In this document: positions 54,060-63,728 of the stretch, one piece after another
Layout of the letters: each line of letters starts with the position of its first letter
Position numbering within the stretch: position 1 is the stretch's first letter
DNA from: Fistularia commersonii
Lineage: Eukaryota; Chordata; Actinopteri; Syngnathiformes; Fistulariidae
Reading direction: 5' to 3'
Assembly: GCA_037954325.1 (NCBI GenBank)
Contig: JBBMNZ010000001.1
Coordinates: forward strand, 4,729,232 to 4,793,231
Length of the DNA stretch: 64,000 nt
Made by a program: the position numbers and the translations under genes
Notes under the pieces: model-generated
What the model saw: the letters and a program-made list of their open reading frames with translations, nothing else
Told to the model about the DNA's origin: nothing
Database searches by the model: none

Positions 54060-54660
54060 CACCGCGTCCCTAAATAAATAATCAAGACAGCCCCCAAAAC
54101 ACGAATCATCTTTTCACAATGATAGAAAATTAATGGCTCCGCTCGGGTAAGTAAATTACACCCAGAACATCCACCGGGCCCCGCGGCGCCGCTGGGGAGG
54201 GACGCATTATGGGCCGGAGACGGCGGGTGGCGTTGCGGTGGGGAACCCGCTCGTCCAGAAAAATCTGAAATCTGAATAAAAACATCTTGGGAGGGGGGAC
54301 TGAGCGGTCGGGGGGGCTTTCAGGCTCCTCACAATCACCTTGCATGAAAGTCTAATTCAGTTTGGCTTCTTATTAATTTATAAGCCATTAGTAACATATT
54401 TCTCTAACAAAAAGCCTTTGACAATGGGAGAGGAAAAAGGAGTGTGTTTGGGAGAAACGGGTGCAATTAACATTTAAGCAGGGTGGATGGGGGGGTGGGG
54501 GGGCAATTATAGAGGACTTCCAAAGTAATGGCTCAGAGTGGGCGCTTGGAAAATGCAACCGTTTTACAGGGCATTACATATTTAAAGTTTATTCCTACCA
54601 TATTATGAGTGGCCGTAAACACCTGTCAGACTAAATCAGGTGCCCATTGGGCGAGTTCCG
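54060..54660. promoter_or_regulatory. Conserved-noncoding-like element (second strongest)
   Basis: Complex unique DNA with AATAAATAATCAAGACAGC, AAAATTAATGGCTCC, AAGTCTAATTCAG, CTTATTAATTTATAAGCC (an imperfect palindrome), GGTGCAATTAACATTTAAGC, GCAATTATAGAGG, CATTACATATTTAAAG and TACCATATTATGAGTGG. Short G-runs break it at 54490-54505. Stops occur in every frame. Confidence 0.4.
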
Positions 54661-54664
54661 CCCC

Positions 54665-55585
54665 GGGGCGAGGCCGAACCGCCGCCTGGGTCTGGCTGCG
54701 CGAGCGCGGTGGGGGAAATTATTCAAACGACGGGAAAAATTATGGAAATGAATCATAAGTTGTCGGTAGGATGAGCCGCGGTGAAGCTAAATGCTAACTG
54801 GCGCTGAGGCCGGAATGCGAAAAACATAACAAACGGGGTCGCAGGAGATATCGTGCAGCCGGCTCAACTCCTAGCGTATTTGGTTGTTTTTAAAGAATCC
54901 AAGAGATGTCCAAAAGAAGACCTATTGATTTAAAACAACATCTCTAAACGTGCATTTTTAATCATGTGATTACACACGTGTGACTTGGACTGTACCATCT
55001 GTGCTCCAAAAGGAACACTCTGCGACGCAGTGACGTCTTTAGTGACGCTCACGTTAACGGCGGTAGCGTAGTGCACTGTCTTCATCTGGGAGCTAACAGC
55101 TAAGCTAACAGGGCTAACACAGGAAGCAAGAGGATTCTGACGCAGGCGAGACTTCCTCGATCCACAATTTCTCTTTTTTAAAACTAATATCATAATCAGT
55201 ATGTTTATAATCATAATTTTATCTATATATTTTATTTATTTATTTTCTTAGCTTTGAAAAAACAATCTGACCTGCTTTCTTATCCGCACTTATCTTCTCA
55301 TATAGGTCTTCATCACGAATTGCCATGGCAACAGGCCTGGCAGCGAAGCGGATTCCTCTTCTCGACACAGGGCGCAAACAACAACAAAATAAACAGGGCA
55401 ACCTTGATGTTGCCCCACTGGCCTCCTGATGCAGCAGAACGTTCAGGTTAGTCACTTCCTCTTCATCCTCCGTGGTCACGTGCCCTCCTCCTCCTCTGGT
55501 CGTGGATTGAATCATCTTAAAAGGAAATTGAAAAGTACCAGCGACGTTAGCCGCAACAGGCTAGCATGTGGTTGCGTTTGTTAGC
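54665..55585. other. Noncoding or possible intronic DNA
   Basis: No gene is firmly supported. GCTAAC words occur at 55090-55120. Minus-strand frames at 54930-55214 and 55240-55515 show no domain. The second begins next to an acceptor-like TTTCCTTTTAAG (55516-55527 on the minus strand), which matters for the exon candidate at 55590-55723. Confidence 0.5.
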
Positions 55586-55589
55586 TTAC

Positions 55590-55723
55590 CCTGTAGCCCC
55601 CCCCCCCCCGGGGCAATCGGGTAGGGCAATTCGGTCGACAAGTCATGGCCGACCAGCCCCCCCTCGCCGGCCGCCGTGTCATCGGTGTCCTTGAGAAAGG
55701 CGACGGAGTCCGGCGACTTCACC
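55590..55723 (-). CDS. Possible internal exon of an unrecognised gene
   Basis: On the minus strand an acceptor-like TTCTCACACCGCAG ends at 55724 and a consensus donor CAGG|GTAAGC follows at 55589-55584. Between them 134 bp is open in the phase that reads VKSPDSVAFLKDTDDTAAGE and continues to a Gly run from a stretch of G. Third positions are overwhelmingly G or C, the pattern of fish exons, and residues are varied and acidic rather than repeat-like. If spliced to the acceptor-like site 62 bp on, phase 1 would join to a short Arg-rich tail that soon stops. I do not recognise the protein. The 13-base G-run inside the exon is a reason for doubt. It lies next to a retrotransposon remnant but does not resemble it. 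Confidence 0.25.
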
Positions 55724-55939
55724 CTGCGGTGTGAGAACGTGTTAGCACGTCGGCATCTCGTGCCGCAGCATCTATGAACGCAGTGGATGGACGTGTGTGT
55801 GAGATGGTGTGCAAAGGTGCCATACATGTTTACAGTTGGAATGGACTGATGAGTTGGTCACATGTAGTTGCGCTGATGGCGTCGATTTGTGCATGTGACA
55901 AAATAGGTCCATAGGATCTTGAATAAATTAATAGTCATG

Positions 55940-56790
55940 CTATCTAATCTAATAATCTTCTTCTTCTTTTCCTTTTGGCTTTTCCCTTCCTTTTTCCCTT
56001 CCCTCTATGGTCTTCCTTTAGACCTCCTGTCTGGCAGCTCCAACTCCAGCATCCTTCTTCCGATATATGACCGAACCTTCTCAGCCTGGCTTCTCTGACC
56101 TTCTCTCCAAAACATCTAACATTGTGCTGTCCCTCTGATGGACTCATTCCTGATCCTATCCATCCTGGTCACTTCGAAAGAGAACTTCAAGATCTTCATC
56201 CTTCTTGTTCTGCACTCTCTGTAGCATCGCAGTTCCACTTGGGTTCTTCTTATTCACACAAATGTATTATTTTTTGCTACTACAAACCTTCACTCCTCTC
56301 CTGTCCAGAGCATAGCTCCATCTCCCCTGAGTTTCCTCCACCTGTTCGCTGCTTTCACTACAGATCACAATGTCATCTGCAAAAATAGTGGTCCATGGAG
56401 ATTCCTGTCTAGCCTCATCTATCAGCCTGTCCATCACCACTGCAAACAAGAAGGGGCTCAGAACTGATCCCCGATGGAGTCCCACCTTCATCTAGAACAT
56501 CTCTGTCACACCTGCAGCGCACCTCACCACTGTCTCACAGCTTGCATACATGTCCTGCACCAGTCTAACATACTTCTTTACCACCTGGACTTCCTCATAC
56601 AATACCAGAGTTCCTCTCAGCACCCTGTTGCACTTTTTCTAGGTCTAAAAAGACATAAATCAGCTCCCTCTAACTTCTCTGTACTTCTCTACTAGCATCT
56701 TTCAGACAAATACTGAATCTGTAGTACTCTTTCTAGCCATGAAACCATGCTGCTGCTCACAAATGCTCTCAGTCTAGTTTCCACTAGTGG
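55940..56790 (-). mobile_element. Non-LTR retrotransposon (LINE) remnant, reverse transcriptase and C-terminal part
   Basis: Read on the minus strand: about 56765-56640 shows a decayed STTDSVFV ... MLVEKYREV palm-upstream stretch and a damaged DLEK motif; 56595-56492 reads KYVRLVQDMYASCETVVRC up to a stop; 56491-56267 is open and carries VGLHRGSVLSPFLFAVVMDR and the catalytic-type FADDIVIC (FADD box); 56150-55944 carries KVREARLRRFGH from the C-terminal region. In the family as I remember it the interval between FADD and KVREARLRxFGH is roughly three times longer, so an internal deletion is likely. Several frameshifts and stops make it a dead copy. It was probably 5'-truncated on insertion. 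The clade is not assigned. Confidence 0.88.
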
Positions 56791-56841
56791 GTTAACCTCA
56801 CAAATCAAGTTTGCATTGAAAGAACGTCGCTTGTTACCTAT

Positions 56842-56985
56842 ATCCCGGAGGGGCTGGGACCAATCAGCGCTGTCACTGGGATGGGAAGGGTGGGGCTTAA
56901 CTTGGGCAGGTCACCTGTCAATCATCCAGAGATTTCCAAGCATTAGAGTACTGGGGAGAACCCAGGCAGGGGAATAGTAGTAGTA
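56842..56985 (-). repeat. Teleost interspersed repeat, both halves (copy 10)
   Basis: Minus strand: CCTGGGTTCTCCCCAG, then GGATGATTGACAGGTGACC, CAAGTTAAGCCCCACCC, GACAGCGCTGATTGGTCCC. It lies within 60 bp upstream (on the same strand) of the LINE remnant. Confidence 0.68.
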
Positions 56986-56989
56986 CGGG

Positions 56990-57425
56990 TAGTTAGTGAA
57001 CTTGGTCCTTGGTGTACCTTGCGTATCATCAACATTGCTAGCCCCCTGGGGCGGGGGGGGGGGGGGGGGGTCGTATTTCTGGCGCCATCATCCACAGCGT
57101 CCCCCCACCTACAGTATATGCAGCCATCCAGCGCCATGCCGAGTTCTCCCATTACTTCCAGGAAGTTTGAGCAAAACCTACCTACCAAAACAAAAGTCCT
57201 CGGCTGAGAAGATGGTGTGTGAGCTACTTCCCCTTCAGAGCAGGTGTTAATGGCATCTCACTCCCCGCATAAACACCTTTCCTCCCCCGAACCCCCTCCA
57301 TAAACACCCCCCACAACCACCACATGAATTATTAGCATGGGTGCTATCTGCTGTTTACTTTTTAAACAGGTGAGTGATGAGCAGCTCCTCCTCGGCTGTG
57401 GGGGGGATAAATATAAGTCACATGA
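56990..57425. other. Noncoding DNA with an 18-base poly(G)
   Basis: G-run at 57053-57070. C-rich DNA at 57280-57325. No gene is supported. Confidence 0.6.
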
Positions 57426-57429
57426 GCCC

Positions 57430-57490
57430 CCTTTTTTTCTTTTCTTTTCTTTTCTTTTCTTTTCTTTTCTTTTCTTTTCTTTTCTTTTCA
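57430..57490 (+). repeat. (TTTTC)n microsatellite, about 12 copies
   Basis: Perfect CTTTT pentanucleotide array. It forms a long pyrimidine strand and translates as Phe/Leu/Ser repeats (Lys/Glu on the other strand). Confidence 0.97.
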
Positions 57491-57612
57491 TTAAAACCTT
57501 ATTTTCCCAGCAGCTCCTGACTGGCGCAATAATGCCATTAGAGCACCACGATATGGAGAGGGAGGGTGAAGGGAACCAAAAGGCCGCCTTTATTCGATTC
57601 ATTAATTCACTT
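57491..57612. promoter_or_regulatory. Conserved-noncoding-like segment
   Basis: Contains CATTAAAACCTTATTTTCC, GCGCAATAATGCCATTAGAG and CCTTTATTCGATTCATTAATTC in complex DNA between a pentanucleotide array and AT-rich DNA. Confidence 0.3.
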
Positions 57613-57614
57613 TT

Positions 57615-58555
57615 TAACTTTTTTAACTTTGTTTTTAAGTCACTGTTTAATTCATAAATTTCTTGTTTGATTTATTTGACAATTTTCTGATTTATTAGTT
57701 GGTAACTATTTACTTTATTAATTGTTCACTCAATGAATGATTGATAGTTTAATGGATCTGTTGATTGATGGACTGAATGATAATTTTTCTCATTTTTTAT
57801 TTAATATGTAAAAAAGACGAAAACATTTTAAATGAGCGTCTATTTTGACTAACTAAAGTATTTTAGATAACTAAAATTAAATAATTAATTTTAAAAAATG
57901 GCATCGATTTTTAAAATTTATTTATTTGACAATAAATTTTTATTTTTATGAAATCACTTCAGAAAAATTTTCATCAAAATAACTGCTCATAAATTTAATG
58001 AAGAATCAGTAAGTGATTGATTACCAGTAAGTAATCACCTAAAAAATCGGGAATCATGTGAAATATAATTTTTAAATGGCAAGATATTTTGATGTTTAAA
58101 GGCAATGAATCCAAAGAAAAATAAATGAATCAATAAAATCAATAAATAATTAAGACTAAGAAACATTCAGGAACTAAAATTCAGATCTTATGTTGAAATA
58201 AATTGAAGAGATTTGACCTGCAAATATTAAATTGGAATAAAAGTATGGCAGTTATGTAAGAAATAATAACAACTGATGGGTATTTACTGAAAATGATAAG
58301 TGATAAATAAAAATATAAACAATCAATTAATCGCATGAAATAATTAAATATGATGTAAAAAAAATCACTAATCAACTTATTTATTGTTGAAAAAAAAACA
58401 ATTCACAAGGAAATACTTTTTCAGAACGCGCAAAAATGACACCCGATGTTTGAGAATCGATTTAAAACCGTCAATAACCGATCACAAATCCACGGCTTGT
58501 CGTTTGGCGCTCCCTCAGCCTGCCCTCTCCTCCCACTCAACCTGGCTTCTTGGTT
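57615..58555. other. AT-rich degenerate DNA
   Basis: AATAAATGAATCAATAAAATC-type words recur irregularly at 57590-58390. No gene. From 58480 the composition turns GC-rich. Confidence 0.65.
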
Positions 58556-58558
58556 CAT

Positions 58559-58592
58559 CCCTCTCTCTCTCTCTCTCTCTCTCCCTCTCTTT
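58559..58592 (+). repeat. (CT)n microsatellite
   Basis: About 15 CT copies with one CCC interruption. Confidence 0.95.
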
Positions 58593-58757
58593 CTCGTCTT
58601 CCTCGCACGCCCGTCTAGAACCGACACCGGTTCCTAAACTATCGAGGGAACCCGAGCGGCCCGCTTCAAACGCTCCCCCTGACCTGTTTGCCTCTCCCTC
58701 TCCCCCTCCCGGTGCTTCTCCCTTCATTATTCATACGTTGTGTTTCTGTTCTGGAGG

Positions 58758-58818
58758 TTCTCCTTCTTCTTCTTCTTCTTCTCCTTCTTCTTCTCTTCCT
58801 CCTCCTCCCTCTTCTTCT
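58758..58818 (+). repeat. (CTT)n / (CTC)n pyrimidine tract
   Basis: About 60 pyrimidines without a purine, mirror-symmetric in parts. A second such tract (CTCCTCCT) lies at 58927-58990. Confidence 0.93.
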
Positions 58819-58989
58819 GACCCGGGACATTAAATAAAACATTCTGCGGTTCATGAAAGATTATGAAGGAGCAGCAGGAGGTGTAAACTCAGCACTATTC
58901 ATTCTGGTGTATAATGTCAACGCCAGCTCCCCCTCCTCCTCCACCTCCTCCTCTTCCTCCCTCCTCCTCCTCCTCCTCACCCTACCTCC

Positions 58990-59185
58990 ATGCCCCGCAG
59001 GCATATTGGCGGAACCAGCGATGGATGCTAAGCTTTTTCCGACAAAGCTCTGCAGATGAAGTACCTGCCTTTCATCCCTCCTGCAGATCAATCCTGGCCT
59101 CTCAGCCAAATCCCATAAAATCACTTCAAACGCGCCACTCGCTCCCCAAATTTGTATTTTGGCGTCTGCGTCTTTGAACCCGGGG
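58990..59185. promoter_or_regulatory. Conserved-noncoding-like segment after a polypyrimidine-AG
   Basis: A long pyrimidine tract ends in CATGCCCCGCAG at 59000, which looks like a splice acceptor, followed by 180 bp of complex DNA (GGATGCTAAGCTTTTTCC, CAGCCAAATCCCATAAAATC, CCAAATTTGTATTTTGGCG). Two plus frames are open and give different unremarkable peptides, so I favour a noncoding element over an exon. Confidence 0.3.
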
Positions 59186-59201
59186 CCGGAGAAGGTTTTT
59201 C

Positions 59202-59224
59202 TTTTTTTTTTTTTTTTTTTTTTT
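59202..59224 (+). repeat. Poly(T) run
   Basis: T-run of about 23 with one early C. Confidence 0.93.
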
Positions 59225-59689
59225 GCAGAGGGAAAATGATTTAAGTGTTATCTGCTACGCCGCCGCCGCCGCCGCGCTTCACACGTCGACCCCCCAACCC
59301 CTCCCTTCGATCCGACCGCTCGCGACCGTCTGGCCCCGGCGATAGATGCGAAACGCCGCTTGTAAACTCGAGACCCGCCGCCTGAAATATTCACCCCCCC
59401 CCCCCTCGCTCCTCTTCATCGCCATGACACCGGCCGGGCGATAAGACGAGAAGAAGAAGGAGGAGGAGGAGAAGAAGAAGAAGCGCTCCCAGACGTAACC
59501 TTCAGCTCCGCTGGCCTTGCGTCTGATGGCAGCTAGCGCCGCTGCTAACTGCGCTGGAGGAAATACACGTCTTGGCAATCGCAGCTAGCACGCCAATTAG
59601 CGTAGCGGGCTAAAAGGTGTATTATTGATGTGTTACGGATAAAAGAGCAGCCTCCGCTAGCCTGGGCTACTAGCACCCTCCCCCTGCAC

Positions 59690-59762
59690 ATTGGCCGATC
59701 ACCAAAGGCACCCGAGAACCAATGGGAAGGCCCCGTGCATCCCGGCCGAGCCCTGTCATTGG
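59690..59762. promoter_or_regulatory. Triple CCAAT (NF-Y type) cluster
   Basis: CCAAT boxes lie at 59690-59694 (minus, ATTGG), 59719-59723 (plus, GAACCAATGGG) and 59758-59762 (minus, TCATTGGTCGG), spaced 29 and 39 bp, in GC-rich DNA. Clustered CCAAT boxes at about 30-bp spacing are typical of NF-Y-bound promoters and enhancers. I see no TATA box and no defended gene on either side. Confidence 0.35.
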
Positions 59763-59769
59763 TCGGCTC

Positions 59770-60595
59770 TGTTCAGACCTGTGGTTTGGTTGTCATGGAA
59801 ACGGCTTGCCTGCCGTGGAGTGAAGACGGGACGATTTCAGCGCAGGCAGTAACGATCAGATGATTGATTAGACATTTTATCGATCGTGTGTACTGGTAAC
59901 GGTATTATGAACTTTTAGAGGATCGATATCTTCTCAAAGTTAGATTATCGGACATTTTGTTTACACTCAGGTAGATTTGTTGACACACCAGTGGACCTCC
60001 TCCTCCTTAGATTAAACAGGCTCTTTTGTGTTCACAGATGCAGCCCAGCTAACGTTTGCTAACATTAGCCCTCCCGTCTGTTCTGGTGGAGAGGAGAGAA
60101 GTTTCTCTGGCCAACCATTTTCTTTCTGCCCATCTCACCTCGGAAGGCAACAGCTAGCAAGACGGCGTGAAGGAGCGGTTAGCAAGTGAGTTAGCCACTT
60201 TTGCTAATGGAGTTTTATGAGGTCACGGTTTGTAAATCTAATCACCGCCTGGATCAGGATTTACAGAACTTGACCAAAACAAACATGCTGGCTTCTTGAA
60301 TAGATTGTTCAAAGTTGTAAAGAAAAAAATATATCTAGGGAAACGATGACTCGCGACACCCCCTTCAGGCGTTGGTCGGTATTACAAGACGATGCAGCCC
60401 GCCGTCTCGGAGGGTGTTCAGGCCAGCCGTCGGGAAGAAAATTTGACGTGACAGGACGGCGGCCGTCCCGTAACTGACAAATGAAACATCCCATCTGGCC
60501 CGATCGAGATTTAGCGACCAAAAGCAACCTCTCTTTAGATAGGTATTGTATTTTTGAGGGAATTAAGTAAATACTGTGTGTGTGTGTGAGCTTGT
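59770..60595. other. Noncoding DNA
   Basis: No gene is supported. GTTAGC words occur at 60050-60210. Confidence 0.6.
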
Positions 60596-60599
60596 ACAA

Positions 60600-61005
60600 T
60601 AGGCAGCGAGGGGGGATTTGGATCCGGAGAAGCCATTTAGTTAACAGAGGATTATGAGACGGCTGATTTTATGACGCCGCGGCTGCGACAACGACGCTGT
60701 AAACGCCCTCCTCGCGGAACCTCAGATGCCGCACTTTAAACGTATAATCTAAGCGCGTGGCGCGGCGCCGAGGGGCGCTTGATACCCGGCGTAGCGTGAA
60801 GTGTTAAAGGCAACAAAAAAAGAAAAGAACAAAAGGGAGATAAAGAAATGGAAAATAAAAAATGGAGGCGCTCAGAGGCGGCGCTCAAATTCCAGACCAA
60901 AACACCATTGGACAGCAAATCCCCGGACGCATCCCGCTACAAACCAAATCATTTCAATAAACTCTGTCACCGAATCAAGCACGGCGCCACCCAGGCATGA
61001 GCCAC

Positions 61006-61040
<35 letters not shown>

Positions 61041-61130
61041 CTCTTGAAATGCTTTGTCACCAGAATGAGAAGTGATGCAAAGCCATTTTCCATGCATTTG
61101 CCTCTCAATTATGGATCGTGACGATAATGG
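60600..61130. promoter_or_regulatory. Conserved-noncoding-like segments around a CA array
   Basis: 60630-60760 (CCATTTAGTTAACAGAGG, GATTATGAGACGGC, GCACTTTAAACGTATAATC) and 60895-61125 (ACAAACCAAATCATTTC, AATAAACTCTGTCACC, TTCCATGCATTTGCC, CTCAATTATGG) are complex. A CA array (61007-61038) interrupts the second. CATGCATTTGC contains a POU-type ATTTGCAT core on the reverse strand. Confidence 0.35.
61007..61038. repeat. (CA)n microsatellite
   Basis: About 16 uninterrupted CA copies. Confidence 0.96.
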
Positions 61131-61419
61131 GTTCGGACGGCGCCCAAACACGGAGCTTCTGTTCTGGTCGCTTTACAGTTTTGGCGCAGATGAAAAATAC
61201 ATCGGGGGGTAGTGAACATGTGCACGGGAGCACGCGTGTGCACGTGCACAAGGGGCAGACTCTTAGTCATGGCTGGAGTGGCGGCGCAGCTGAATCCCAC
61301 AGAGCCTCTTAGATAGTTTTCTTGTCTTTTAGCGGGTTCGGTGTTGATGGCGTTTCGGATGCCAGGGTACTTCGGAGAGAATATTCGGAGTACTACAGCA
61401 GTAGGAGTAGTACTCAGGT

Positions 61420-61575
61420 TCATTCATGCATTTGTTTACTTTACTTTGTCGCTTTATTGTTTTTATTTTTTTATTGTTTCTCATAAATCAATATTTTGTA
61501 TTTTTGTGTGTATGGTGTCCTTTACTTGTCGGGTAAGGCACCTTAAATAAAATGTATTGTCATTATCACAAGTTA
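61420..61575 (+). mobile_element. Possible LINE-type 3' end
   Basis: TTTTATTTTTTTATTG, GTGTATGGTGTCC, GTCGGGTAAGGCACCTT and AAATAAAATGTATTGTCATTATC occur in order. A run ending ...AAGGCGCCTT(G)AATAAAATGTATTATTATT is familiar to me from fish LINE 3' ends and transcript tails. No coding part is attached. It could equally be a chance polyadenylation-like stretch. Confidence 0.35.
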
Positions 61576-61579
61576 GTTG

Positions 61580-61845
61580 ATATTGGCGTAGCATTTTTTG
61601 TTTGGCTCGCTAACAAGCATAAAAAAAAAAAAAAAAACGAGGGACCCAAAAGCAATGCAGCGCCGCCTGTAGGGGGAGCCAGAGGACGTCCGTCTCTTTC
61701 CAAAAAAATGCAAAAAATTTTAAAAATACAATAAGAACAAATTTCTTTAGATATGAAGGCTGTTTGTTTTTCCCAAATGTTGCCAGTTTTGTGACGTATG
61801 TTTAATATCTGTTTCTGGGCGTGGTTATAAGAGGCCTTTACATTC
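61580..61845. other. Noncoding DNA
   Basis: A-run 61620-61637 and CAGCGCCGCCTGTAGGGGGAGCC (partial CTCF-like GTAGGGGGAGC). No gene. Confidence 0.6.
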
Positions 61846-61849
61846 ATGT

Positions 61850-61896
61850 GGTTGTGTGTGTGTATGTGTGTGTCTGTGTGTGTGTGTGTGTGTGTC
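61850..61896. repeat. (GT)n microsatellite, interrupted
   Basis: GT copies interrupted by AT and CT. Confidence 0.94.
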
Positions 61897-62064
61897 CACT
61901 TTTCTAATGTCTGAGACGGCAGCATGGTAGCAGACAGAACTATTTGCACATTAGCGTGTAGCATTGTAGATTTTTTTTTTAGAGGTATGTTAATTCAATT
62001 TTTCTGTGAAGGGTGATGTTTGACAGAGAGTGCATCTGGCTAGATTGGGTTGAACAAGAAAACT

Positions 62065-62104
62065 GTGTGCATGTGTGTGTGTGCATGTGTGTGTCTGTGT
62101 GTGA
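62065..62104. repeat. (GT)n microsatellite, interrupted
   Basis: GT copies with GCAT and CT interruptions. Confidence 0.92.
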
Positions 62105-62423
62105 GAACAACAGTAAAGCTGACTTTGCCTAATCCAAATGACTCATTTAGCACAAAGCTAATACTACAGATGACTAGGCTGGGGGTGGGGGGTTTTCGTC
62201 GCTCAGTGCTCTCGGCAGGGAGCGGCACATCTTCGGTTCTCGCCCCGCTGGGTCAAAGGTCAAATGACGACTTAGACAGGTGTGTTTTTTCAAAAGGAAC
62301 ACCGCGCTAATCGTTAGCGGTGATGTAAACAAGTGTGTGTATTCATGAGACGACGGAAGCTGCAGCCAAACAAAAGGATCATGAGTTCTGAGATGGTGGG
62401 GGGGGGGGGTTCTCATCTGACTC

Positions 62424-62429
<6 letters not shown>

Positions 62430-62464
<35 letters not shown>
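62430..62464. repeat. (GT)n microsatellite
   Basis: About 17 GT copies, followed by a G-run. A G-run also precedes at 62398-62409. Confidence 0.95.
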
Positions 62465-62465
<1 letters not shown>

Positions 62466-63352
62466 GAGGGGGGGTTAATGCCTCCACTGGTTGCTGCTGG
62501 CTTTCACGAGCAAAGCAAAGTGTTGTCTCACCTGGGCCCTGTGACACATATGTAGCTAGCAGAGTCTTGGCAGCAGGGAATGTGTGGCTAGGAAGGGGTG
62601 GGGGTGGGGAGGTGCTCTGTAAACATGGTGTCATAGGGAGCACACGTGCACGCTTTCAGAAACATCAGTCCTTTGCAAGAACTCGGGCGTGTAGAACAGG
62701 AAGTGAAAAGCGGCGCTAACTTTCAAAACCCGATCAAAGCTAACAACAGCGCGCCGCATTTTAGCCCAAAGCGTCGCGTCTCTGAAAAATGAAGGATGAG
62801 CTCGGGAGGCGAGGCGGAGCCGTGACCCGCGATTTAACGCTGGCGAACAGACGGCAGGCTTCGAGAAAAAAAAAAAAAAAAAAAAACACAGCTCAGGATC
62901 TGAAAGGAAATGATATTTGAGTGAAAATAGTCGCTTTTCTTTGTCTGACGGGAAAAGAAACAGAAGAAAAAAAAAAAAAAATCGTGCAAAGTGCCGCTGC
63001 GTAATCGCTCATAAAAACTTGGGGTTTTTACCCGAAAAATCCGAGCGAAGCCGTTTCAACGCCGCCCACTCGCGCTCTGAAAAGAGCGGGGCGCGGAAAA
63101 GCGAGAGAAAACGGAGCCATTTATGGGACGCCGCGCAAACGTTCCATGCGTTTCCGTCGTCACCCTGGATGTTTGGAGATCCCCCTCCACCCCCGACCCC
63201 CACCTGCCTCTAATTGAAACCTCTTCCTCGGCGGCGCCACGACTTCACCGCCGTGACACCCGACGGGATGAGACCTCCGGGGGAGACGACAGCGCTTAAT
63301 TTGTTTTTGTTATTTTAAGGCGAGTGACTGGGCTTTGGTCCACGTTTCCTGG

Positions 63353-63376
63353 TGGCGGCGGCGGCGGCGGCGGCGG
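63353..63376. repeat. (GGC)n microsatellite
   Basis: About eight GGC copies. Confidence 0.94.
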
Positions 63377-63611
63377 TGGGAGTGGGGGTGATGTCCTCAT
63401 TGGAAAGTTCCCGGGCGCGGCGCGGGTCCCTCGCCACTTTCGGGAGCAAACAGACGCTCGGGAGCTTTGATATGTAGAAATATGAAGGCGCCATATTTAC
63501 CACCCCCCCCCTCTCACTCTCTGCGGAGAAACGGGCGGGATGAAAGCGGCGGCGGGAGAAGGCTGAAGGGCGAGGATTAACAGTGACATAACAGGATGAC
63601 AGGTGGTGGTG

Positions 63612-63644
63612 GTGTGTGTGTGTGTGTGTGTGTGGGGGGGGGGG
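63612..63644. repeat. (GT)n microsatellite followed by poly(G)
   Basis: About 11 GT copies then 10 G. Confidence 0.94.
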
Positions 63645-63698
63645 TCTGACGGTTTGCAGTGACACCTCGTTTTTCGCCCGCCGTTGTCTGACTCCCCC

Positions 63699-63728
63699 GG
63701 CGGCGGCGGCGGCGGCGGCGGCGGGCGG
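63699..63728. repeat. (GGC)n microsatellite
   Basis: About nine GGC copies. Confidence 0.94.
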
